64,000 nucleotides of DNA from Persicaria tinctoria. Lineage: Eukaryota; Streptophyta; Magnoliopsida; Caryophyllales; Polygonaceae. A program made the translations under genes and the position numbers. This document shows, piece after piece, positions 54,051 to 62,932 of the stretch. Every line of letters starts with the position of its first letter. The stretch's first letter is position 1. The stretch covers positions 30,250,501 to 30,314,500 of the forward strand of contig JBANSL010000001.1 of assembly GCA_037127255.1 (NCBI GenBank), given 5' to 3'. The notes beneath the pieces were generated by a model. That model saw only the letters and a list, made by a program, of their open reading frames with translations, was not told the origin of the DNA and made no database searches.

Positions 54051-54810
54051 TCAGAATATTAATAGGCTCAATAACCCTATGAACTTCAGAATCCTCAATA
54101 TTAGGAACATTCTCAAGAGGTACCATAGCTAACTCGAGAGAAATGTCCCCAACGTCCTTATCGTTGTCGTCAGAAGCGACCAAAACATCATGCGCATCAC
54201 TGCATCCCATTTGCAGAGCTGTTTCGGATACCTTACCAAGAGAGCCTTGTAGCGTGTGACCCACCGTTGGAAAGCTCGTTGAGTCAGCTGCGCAACAAGA
54301 TTGAGTTGACTCAATTTAGAGGCCGGAGTCAACGAGAATCTGCGAAACAAACTCGGCGCGTTGTGCTGAATCCTGGGCAACAAATTCAACAGAAGGCTCC
54401 TTAGGCTCAATTACCTCGTCGTCGGTTGAGGCAACTATAACCACTGGAGTAGTGGAGAAAGCTGACACAAATGCTTGACGTAAGCAATCCGATAAGTCCT
54501 CCTTCAAGCCCTTCATGAACTCAGCCCTCGATTCGGCGTGCATGGCAGCAAGGTCGGCTTGAAGTTGTGCCTCTTCGTCTCGTCGTCATGCCTCCTCGGC
54601 CTCTCTTTGTTGGAGAAGCCAAATCTGACGGCGACGTTGGAGTTGTTGTCGACGCCTCTCCTCTTCGTCCTCCGCTTGCCGTTGATGCCAAAGGCGGCGC
54701 CTTTGAGCCTCTCGTTGTCGCTGACGCTGATGGGCTGCCTTTTCGAGGGCAAAGAATTCCTTCAATGAATCGGGATCATCATCCCAATCTCTATAGACAG
54801 CACAACCCAT
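54051..54810 (-). pseudogene. Gag-like ORF of retroelement F
   Basis: From ATG 54810 (minus strand) the frame reads MGCAVYRDWDDDPDSLKEFF, then a long arginine- and glutamine-rich helix (EKAAHQRQRQREAQRR and following), then MHAESRAEFMKGLKEDLSD and VIVASTDDEVIEPKEPSVEF. A stop lies near 54316. A shifted frame continues with TLQGSLGKVSETALQMGCSD to about 54060. A coiled-coil leader after a tRNA-Met primer site suits a retrotransposon gag, but I do not recognise a gag fold, so the clade is open. It meets copia fragment E head to head near 54050. Confidence 0.5.
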
Positions 54811-54868
54811 TGAATCAAATCATTAGTAACATCAAGACAAAGACAATAACTTGTGAAACCTACGACAC

Positions 54869-54880
54869 GCTCTGATACCA
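54869..54880 (-). promoter_or_regulatory. Primer-binding site of retroelement F
   Basis: TGGTATCAGAGC on the minus strand, two bases inside the putative LTR edge at 54883. Confidence 0.75.
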
Positions 54881-54882
54881 CT

Positions 54883-55275
54883 TGATGCGTTGCTATTCCC
54901 GATCCTTCGCTTGTGTGTTCGGAATCAAGAACAACGACTTGAGTTTTTCCCAATCTTGCAATTATCCTTGATATTCTTGATGTTTACAAACAATTACAAT
55001 AAAGGTTTCGACTATTGCGACAGAAATCAAAAGCAAGCAAATAACAAATAAGTAAAACGGCGACAAAAGCAGTAGCGACGGAACTGCATCGAGTGTGGCA
55101 GCGACCAGGCGGCGGGAAGGCAGCAGCGGAGGCGGTCGCGGCAGCGGGTGATGCAGCGCCCGTAGCAGCGTGATAGCGGCTGCCGCTAGAGGCGGACGAG
55201 TGCTTCGCGACGGCTTCCTCCTTTCTGGGATGGTTCTGACCCTGTTTCGGCGACGGCTACCTCTATGCTTAAACC
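54883..55275 (-). repeat. Probable 5-prime LTR of retroelement F
   Basis: On the minus strand the segment starts TGGTTTAAGCATAGAGG (55275 leftwards) and ends CAACGCATCA next to the primer site. Right of 55275 the sequence returns to LTR C. The middle is GC-rich with repeated GCAGCGG-type sequence. The outer edge is inferred from TG...CA alone. Confidence 0.5.
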
Positions 55276-55393
55276 ATGGATGAGAATTCAAGGAATTCAT
55301 GTGGCAAACTTGGATAGTAATTAGGGTTTTTATTCGCGAGTTTATTAACCCTAATTAAGAAAAGTGGAAACAATTAAGTTTATTTGCGAGAGT

Positions 55394-55772
55394 TCGGGCT
55401 GTTATATGAACTGAACGGCTCGAGCTCGGCTCGAAAAAGCTCGACTCAAGCTCGTTCACTTATTCAAACAAGCCGAGCTTGAACAAAATTTTAGGCTCGG
55501 TTGAAAGCTCGGCTCATTCGAATAAAGCTTGAATAGCCCGAATTCTATAGAATTTCAAAATTTTCCTTTAAGTTAACATGGTAACCAAGTAAAACTACTT
55601 AAAACTCAAAAAAAAGCTTGGCTCGAGCTCGTTCATTTCCTAAACAAGCCAAGCTTGAACAAAATAAAAAGCTCATTTGAAAATTAGGCTCGGCTCGGCT
55701 CGAGCTCGTTTAACAAACGAACCAAGCTTGAACATGTCAAGCTCGGCTCGTTCGGCTCGAATAACACCCCTA
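55394..55772. mobile_element. hAT-like MITE packed with CGAGCTCG words
   Basis: GCGAGAGT is duplicated exactly on both sides (55386-55393 and 55773-55780), an 8-base duplication as in hAT elements. The right terminus in complement starts TAGGGGTGTTATTCGAG; the left starts TCGGGCTGTTATATGAA, an imperfect match. The 379-base body is filled with GAGCTCGG, GCTCGAGCTCG, AAGCTTG and similar words in both orientations. No coding capacity. Confidence 0.75.
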
Positions 55773-56207
55773 GCGAGAGTTAATATACCTAAATTGTTGG
55801 AATTAGCGAAAGTTAATTATTTGATATAAAGCATGCTTCTTTATGTGATTCATTATTTACACATATGTTTATTGTTGTAGTGATCCCTAACCTTGGAAGT
55901 TTGCACTTTATTGTTTTATTTCATTAATTATTTTTATTCTGTACAGTTACTCGAAACCGACCACCACTCCCTCTCCAGCCCTCGACGTCGACCAAGTCTT
56001 AGTCGACGTTGACCTCACTCCTCGACATCAACCCCTTTGTTCTTTGTCGACAACCACCCTTTTTCCTCTATTCCCGAATCCCGAATTAAACTAGAACCGC
56101 TGGCTTCTCTCTTGAAGACGAACCTGACTCCACTATTCTATAGCGGGTTTTTGACTATAAATTTATTTGGTCGAGAAACCCTCTCATCACAAATATAATC
56201 CGTAACA

Positions 56208-56816
56208 ACTTTTTAAACTGAAAGATCGATATATCCAACAAATATAGAACTAATCTAAAAATAGATTAAATAAATTTGGTTGCACCATATCTCCAATACT
56301 TATCAATACATTTATTAAATAAGACTTTAAATTTGTTAATATTAATTTGATATATTTGAACAAGCAAGCATATTAATTTGATATTTGAACAAGCAAGCAT
56401 AAATACTTTTCTTACTTTGTCTTCCACCGTACCTAAAACCATATCATATCTTAGAGAGTATAAGCTTTCATCAAGGTGGAGTTATTAAACAACAATCATC
56501 ACAATATATCCTGTTTCTAGCAGGGTTTGAGGGGTCTACTAGTACACACTCTTTCGGGTCTTGCACTCATTTTCCAACCAAGTTGAGAGAATGTTTCCAT
56601 GTGATCGAAAGTATTATATTGATAATAAAAGTCTATAACAATATATAAAGATATATGAGTTGAGGGTATATAAGATAAGACTTAGAAATTTATTGAAGCA
56701 AGTCAAACACGTTCATATGAAAAATCACACGTGACAACCAATACAATAAATAAAAGGGTAGTAGGAACTGAAGACACGTTAACAGCACGACATGTACGCT
56801 CCAGGACCTCTATTAC
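56208..56816. other. AT-rich intergenic sequence
   Basis: It lies between the copia LTR and the hAT-like element. A short direct repeat (ATATTAATTTGATAT near 56338 and 56368, each followed by TTGAACAAGCAAGCAT) is visible. No gene or promoter is recognised. Confidence 0.5.
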
Positions 56817-58159
56817 TAGAGCTGACAAGATCTGACCCGAGTCGAGAAACCCGACTAACTCACTCGAACCGAAACCCGACCGAATCCGAAAATTTAGCGT
56901 TATGCATAAACCGAACCCAAAAACCGAGCCCGACCGATATTGACCCGATACCCGAATACAGACAAACCCGACTCAACCCGAATCCAACTCAAACCAGACC
57001 CGACCCGATTCCCAACCCGACTCCACTCCCAACCTGCCCTGAACATCCTTGAAATTTCCCTCCCGTATCTACTCTGAAATTTCATTCCCTCCCAAATCTC
57101 AATAAAATTTCCCTCCTATATTTCTCTCCCCTCCCTCCTATTTTACATTTACATTTCCCTCCTATATTTCCATCCATTCCCTCCAATAAAATTTCATTCC
57201 CTCCCAATAAAATTTCCCTCCATTCCCTCCTATTTTACTTTTATATTTCCCTCCTATGTTTCTTTCTTTTCCCTCCCATGAAATTTCATTCCCTCCCAAT
57301 AAAATTTTACTCCTCTTATTTTCATTCCCTTTTATTTTATGAAATTTCATTTGTAATGAATAATCTAATTAACAAAAATAAAATTTGACGAGACAAAAAT
57401 AAAATGAAATGTAATTTTACTTATGTAATAATCTAATTAAGAAAAATAAAGTGATCAATCAAATCATCTGTAAAGAATATATAAGATATAAAATCATAAC
57501 TTTATTTAAACATATATGATAACAATTTGTTTATAACGAATTTTATATCTACTTAAATACTTAATAATCAAACACGGATAATTGAATATGGTTTAAAAAA
57601 AGAAATTACGGGAATATGAATATATGATAGTTTTATAAGTTGTATACTTAATACTTGTATTTAGAATTTTATATTATTTTACAATATATTGCAGAATTTC
57701 AATGAAATTAACGATGAATAGAACGGGCTTAGTAGCTTATGAGTCAATGAGTAGATTATATACTAAATCATATTTAATTTTACTAAAAATACTTTTTGAA
57801 CTACACAAATAACATGAATTACATATTCAATTTAATGAAATTGATTACCCGAAAGTCCCGAACGAAAATGATTCAACAAATTCAACCCAAATAATTAAAA
57901 GTTTGAAACAAACGTAGATCCGCTTCTACTTGAAACATGAATGAGACCGACCCGAAACTTGAACGAGACCGACCCGACTCTGACCGAAAACCCGAATGGG
58001 TCCAACCCGATTCTGACAGAAACCCAACCAATCTGAATTTAATTTTGACCGAATCCGACCCGACCCGATCAAGTCCGACACAGAAATTTTGTCCGAGTTG
58101 ACCCGACTCATTAGTGACCCAACCCGAACCCGACCGGATAATCCGAATTGCCAGCTCTA
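56817..58159. mobile_element. Non-autonomous hAT-like element rich in CCCGAC words
   Basis: The left end starts TAGAGCTGACAA and the right end, in complement, TAGAGCTGGCAA. The flanks are TCTATTAC (56809-56816) and CCTATTAC (58160-58167), an 8-base duplication with one change. Ends of YAGNG form and 8-base duplications fit hAT. The first 240 and last 310 bases consist of CCCGACC, ACCCGA and GACCGA words. The middle has repeated TTTCCCTCC units (57050-57330) and AT-rich sequence. No transposase seen. It lies about 420 bases before the HDA9 start codon. Confidence 0.7.
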
Positions 58160-58575
58160 CCTATTACTAACCCTTTTGACACTGATCGCTCTTTTCCACT
58201 CTTGCCTATCCTGTGTCAATTCTTCAGTGATCTCTAGAGTGACAAGATCATGTCTAATCACCTTCTTCTATCTCTTTTTTGACCGCCGTCTATGTCCCTG
58301 ACACTCTCAAGTCTCAATAGCAGCCCTGTTCCAACATCCTACAGTAAAAACGTCGAGGACCAAACGACGTGTTTAGTAGAAAGGCCTTCAGGCTCCTAAT
58401 TTCAACAGCCTGAAGCTCAAAGCTCAACCATCCTTCAGCGGAAGCAGAGCTGAAACCTCCCTACTTTCCTCCGTCGTCCACTCCATCGTTTCGGCGCCGT
58501 CTCCGCCTCCCCGCTTTCCCTCCCCCGTTTCTATAATCAATCCTCTCCTCCTTTCCACAAATTGCCTCCACAAAA
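58160..58575 (+). promoter_or_regulatory. HDA9 promoter-proximal region and 5-prime UTR
   Basis: The last 140 bases before the ATG are C/T-rich (CCTCCTTTCC-type), as in plant leaders. No clear TATA box is seen, which suits a broadly expressed gene. The hAT-like element bounds the region on the left, so only about 415 bases of non-transposon sequence lie upstream. The transcription start cannot be fixed by eye. Confidence 0.45.
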
Positions 58576-61500
58576 ATGCGTTCAAAGGATCGGATTTCCT
58601 ATTTCTATGATGGTATGTGCTCTCCCCTCTCGAATTCACCCATAAACCCTAATTCCTTGTTTTCTCTCAAAGATTAGGGCTTTTGATTTTGCAGGAGATG
58701 TGGGTAGTGTATACTTCGGGCCCAATCATCCAATGAAGCCCCATCGGCTCTGTATGACCCACCATCTCGTCCTCTCCTACGACCTGCACAAAAGAATGGA
58801 GATTTATGTATGCACTTTCTCGATTTTTATTTCTTTATGAATTTGGAATTTAGGATATTTTCTGTTTCGGGGTTAATTCTGTGGGAACTTGTTGTTTGCT
58901 GTATTGGGGTTTCAGAGGCCTCACAAGGCGTACCCAGTTGAGCTAGCGCAGTTCCACACGGCGGATTATGTGGAGTTCTTGAACCGAATCACGCCCGACA
59001 CTCAGCACTCGTTCATGAGTGAAATGAAGAGCTGTATGTGTCGAGTTTCTACTGTTCTTTAGATAAGTTGAAATATTGAAATTTGATTCTTTGGGCATAT
59101 TTGGGATGGGAGTGAGAACTGAGAATCACCCAGCCCATACATTGTGTATGTAATGGGGCTGGTATGGCTATGGTAGTCATCTAACCTACACCTTGTGTTT
59201 ACAATGTCTTGGAATGGGAATGAAGGAGCTATTGTCATTCACTCATACCCAATTCAAGGAGGTAGATTCAGTGCATACTCATACCGGCTCAATATACTGA
59301 TTCCTTATGCCAAGGCATACCAAACACACCATTTGTTTGATTAATTCCGATTCATGAAGTTTTTTCTATTTCATTCTTATGGTTGTGTGTCATTCACTTG
59401 CATTTGAATCAGGAAAAGAATATATTACGAGTTCACATCCAAAAGTAGGGTTGGCCCCTTTCCCTATGGCAGTTCGATTCACATATTAATGATTTAATAT
59501 AAAAAATTTAGTGCATCAATTATAACCAAACCAGATCCATGCCTTAATAAGCATTTTGGCCTTCATTTTATATGTCATTCTGTATTCTGTTTATAGTCAC
59601 AAATAGCTTTTGCTTATTTTTTTTACCAATTGCTCCATTTTACAGTTTAGTGAGCTGAGTCATTGTAGGAAATATCCAGTGCACGATACAACTTTGACCA
59701 AAGTATTTAACTCTCTTTTTGTGCATAGTTTTTGCACTCTTCATAGTCCATATGTTTATTTTATTTATAACCCCCTACGGATATTTCTCATATCTTTCGC
59801 TTTATTTATGGTTGTTTTTTATGTTCATTCTTTGTTCATTGTTTCTGTTATTATCATCTTCTATAGCCTTTTGGCATGTCACACTTTAAAGTGATGAGAG
59901 ATCCCATCAAATACAGTATTATTTATTTTTCTGACATAAGTATCACCCTTCCTTTCAGATAATCTTGGTGAAGATTGTCCTGTCTTTGAGAATTTATTTG
60001 AGTTTTGTCAAATTTATGCTGGTGGCACTATAGGTGAGTTCAGACTTAAAATTACTATGGTCCTCTTTGAAAGTGTTGCAACAGTGCTTAACTAGGAGTA
60101 ATTTCTGAACAGACGCTGCCCGCAGGTTGAATAATAAACTTTGTGATGTTGCTATTAACTGGGCTGGGGGTTTGCACCATGCCAAGAAATGTGCAGCATC
60201 TGGTTTTTGCTACATAAATGATTTGGTTTTGGGTATTTTGGAGCTGTTGAAGTACCATGCTCGTGTTCTTTATATTGATATAGATGTGCATCATGGGGAT
60301 GGTGTTGAAGAGGCTTTCTATTTCACAGACAGGTAACATAGTTTCTTCCTTGTTTCTTTGAGCAGTGTACATTTGTAATATATCTAACTAGGTAGCAGGT
60401 ATTCACTGGATTTATTTTCTTGTGTGCCAGGTGAATAAAAGTGCAAGTCTAAGAAAACTGTGGTGTCTTGTATCAAGGATCATAAATAATTCTGGAAATT
60501 TTACTCCATAGTCCATATCATAATACATGACATTTTAGTATTTTACACGCTTATTAATAAATGCCATTATCTTTCCTTATCCTACCATAACATTTGTTGG
60601 GTTAAATAATAAATTATCGTTAAAAAGTTTGAATTGTTGATTTGTGAATTGTGGATGAGAAGAGGTGTTTTTCCTTGAATATGTAACATGTGCATTAATT
60701 TTTCTTTGTTAATTGTAACTTAGCATAACTAATTAGGATTAAAAATTTATGAAAATCCAAAACGACTAATTTGAAACAACTTTGAAAGGTTAAAACAACA
60801 TGAATTTTGAGACAGATGCAGTACCTCTTTCTTGCTAACTGTCGATAGTTTCAAACTAACTTGTCTTTCTATGGCTGTGTATGGGTGTGCAAATAAACAG
60901 GGTGATGACAGTTAGTTTTCACAAGTTTGGAGATCTATTCTTTCCGGGGACTGGGGATGTGAAGGTAAATTCCTATTCTGACCATTATTGCCAGCAATAA
61001 ATGATTGTTGTAGAGCTTGGCTCATAGCAGATTCTTCTTTTTTTGCCGAATTTTTTTCCCCGTTTTGGTTGTTTGATAGACTTGTAATACAAAACTGGAG
61101 CTTCGCATGGTTTGATTCTATGAAGGAAATTGGAGATAGAGAAGGGAAATACTATGCCATAAATGTTCCTCTCAAGGATGGAATAGATGACGGCAGCTTC
61201 ACTAGGCTTTTCAAGACAGTAAGACAAAACAGTTTCCGTTAAAACCCTATTGCAATTTTTGTTCTGAGATAGGCAGTTAAGACAAGGCTCGTGACTACAT
61301 TTTTGCTCTACAGATCATCTCGAAGGTGGTTGAGTTTTATCAACCAGGAGCAATTGTTCTACAATGTGGAGCTGATTCGCTTGCTGGTGACCGCCTAGGC
61401 TGTTTCAACCTTTCCATTGATGGTGCTTTTCTCGGGAACAAAATTCTCTCTTGATGTATCTGCATGCTTACAACGTCATCTATTTGTAGTTGCGGTTTTC

Positions 61501-62429
61501 TTACCCAACATTCCCTTTTGTGCTTCTTTTATAGGTCATTCTGAATGTGTTAGGATCGTGAAGAAATTTAATCTACCCTTGTTGGTAACTTCCTGCACAG
61601 AGAAATTATTTTCATTTGGATCCATCATACAATATGAAACAGCGAATTTGTCTGGGTCTTTCATGTCAGGTTACTGGAGGCGGGGGTTATACAAAAGAGA
61701 ACGTCGCTCGTTGCTGGACAGTTGAAACTGGAGTTCTTCTAGAAACAGAACTTCCTGATGGTACTAACTATTAAATCAGAAATTTAGTGCTATCCTCTCT
61801 ACTGTATGTTATGTTGCTACCTAACAATTTGAATCTTTCTTTGCAGTGATCCCAGATAATGAATATAGTGAATATTTTGCGCCAGATTACTCTTTGAAGA
61901 TTCCCGCTGGGCAAATAGTATTCATCCACTCCTTCATCTCCTTCCTAAAATTTCATTACCTGAACTTTATTGTGCTTATGAGTGAGTGGTTTGGTGATTT
62001 TGTAGGAGAACTTCAACAGTAAATCTTACTTGGGGACAATAAAGATGCAAGTTATGGAAAATCTTAGGTGCATCCAACATGCTCCGAATGTGCAGATGCA
62101 AGAGGTAATAGATGTCAAAGTTATCCTTTGCGCTTTGCTTTGTTTGTGTTGCCTCTTGATGGGATAAAATACCATGTGGGGTTAATGCAGGTTCCCCCTG
62201 ATTTTTACATTCCCGACATCGACGAAGATGATGAGAACCCGGACAAACGCGTTAACCGTAAGGACAATTAACAATATCCATCCGATTTGTTCCTCTATAA
62301 ATTCAGTACCGAGTCATCTAATGTTTGGAAATCCTTGTTTCAGAACACACTCAAGACAAGATGGTTCAGCGGGATGATGAGTACTATGATGGAGACAACG
62401 ATAACGATCACAACATGGATGACGTGTAG
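58576..62429 (+). CDS. HDA9: Class I (RPD3-type) histone deacetylase, HDA9 orthologue, 14 exons
   Basis: Exons: 58576-58612, 58695-58807, 58916-59033, 59959-60033, 60113-60332, 60901-60964, 61126-61218, 61314-61422, 61535-61584, 61670-61760, 61847-61917, 62006-62104, 62191-62257 and 62344-62429. All introns are GT-AG and the phases join into 430 codons plus TAG. The protein starts [20 protein letters not shown], as plant HDA9 does, and is close to the Arabidopsis length (426). Catalytic features are intact: GGLHHAKK near residue 131, DIDVHHGDG near 170 (zinc Asp and His), GADS near 259 (zinc Asp), and GGGGY near 296. The acidic tail ([23 protein letters not shown]) is also typical. HDA9 removes acetyl groups from histone lysines in the nucleus and, in Arabidopsis, acts in repressor complexes affecting flowering, ageing and seed dormancy. 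Nothing appears broken. Confidence 0.93.
59093..59330. mobile_element. Possible MITE in HDA9 intron 3
   Basis: The segment begins GGGCATATTTGGGATGGGAG and, in complement from the right, GGTGTGTTTGGTATGCC, an imperfect inverted pair of the Tourist kind. It contains several inverted half-repeats (GAATGGGAATGAAGG, TGTCATTCACTCATACCC). Intron 3 is the longest intron (925 bases). No clear target duplication was found, so this is tentative. Confidence 0.4.
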
Positions 62430-62932
62430 AGATCTAAACCTGTCTGGAGGTGAGGTGCACATAAATGTTTCACTAGGACGTTACCATCCCTTGTTGTGAT
62501 TGCAGCAACCTTTTGTAAGTAAGCATATGATCCCGGTTTGGGAGAACTTTTTGCTCAGTGTAATTTTTGACTTCATATGGACTTAACTCCCCCACTATGA
62601 TGCTGAACTGTTTCAACTTTCAAGGGGTAAAACGAGCAATATATGTTGACATATTGACATGAGCCTTTAGCTGGAGACTAGTAAATTTTGAATTGATTGG
62701 AATTGGATCGAGTCTTCACCTAGGGACGGCAATGAGTCAGGATTTCACAATACGGGTATGGAGAAAATAAATGGGGATTAGGACATGGGGATGGGGATAA
62801 TGTGGTAGTCCTTATCTTGTACCCGATGGGGATCCCTCGTAGACATCCTCAACGGGGTTAAGGCATGCTGGAGAATTTATGCAAGAATCCCTTAGTATTA
62901 TAATTTTTTGTTTATTTTAATCGATTAAGAGC
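62430..62932 (+). other. HDA9 3-prime UTR and downstream spacer
   Basis: The first 200 bases are likely 3-prime UTR. No canonical AATAAA stands out; ATTTTTGACTTCATATGG near 62560 is unremarkable. From about 62723 the sequence TAGGGACGGCAATGAGTC, followed by GGGGAT-rich stretches to about 62840, resembles one end of a hAT-like MITE of the TAGGGATGGCAATG kind. No second end is found. Confidence 0.4.

Larger units (their letters stand above)
51139..56189 (+). mobile_element. Solo LTR C, Athila-like, itself interrupted
   Basis: It starts TGATGTCCTCG, like the LTR of B (TGATGTCCACT), and ends CTCATCA, flanked by CAAAT (51134-51138 and 56190-56194). A TATATATAAAGG promoter lies at 52283-52294. Exact words TCGACGTCGA occur at 52060 and 55982, both with centre CG, with near-matches beside them. 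Bases 51154-51615 are a TRIM, about 52430-55275 are other retroelement pieces, and 55394-55772 are a hAT-like MITE. With these removed it is about 1.3 kb. Confidence 0.8.
26629..56207 (-). mobile_element. Sirevirus-like Ty1/copia element, split by nested insertions
   Basis: Read on the minus strand from right to left, the order is LTR (56207-50324), primer site, gag, protease, integrase, RT, RNase H and purine tract (26636-26646), which is the copia order. The protein segments join across six insertions (27257-27629, 28022-34102, 34308-38452, 39957-45934, 48183-49925 and 51139-56189). YIDDILLGATN and DSGCSRHM are forms typical of Sireviruses. The 3-prime LTR is lost at the junction with element B. 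With insertions removed the element is about 10 kb. Confidence 0.85.
50324..56207 (-). repeat. 5-prime LTR of the copia, split by solo LTR C
   Basis: On the minus strand it runs from TGTTACGGATTAT (56207 leftwards) to TTCTTCA (50324). LTR C (51139-56189) is inserted 13 bases inside its start with duplication CAAAT, leaving a native length of about 826 bases. A minus-strand TATATAAA-type box lies near 51000-51007. Confidence 0.75.

Noticed and set aside
22..54880. tRNA genes suggested by TGGTATCAGAGC and TGGCGCCGTTGCC
   Set aside because: Only the 12-20 bases complementary to a tRNA end are present and each lies beside an LTR. They are primer-binding sites.
60127..60336. A separate short gene in the HDA9 locus
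   Set aside because: It is exon 5 of HDA9. Upstream and downstream exons join it with correct GT-AG sites and phase.
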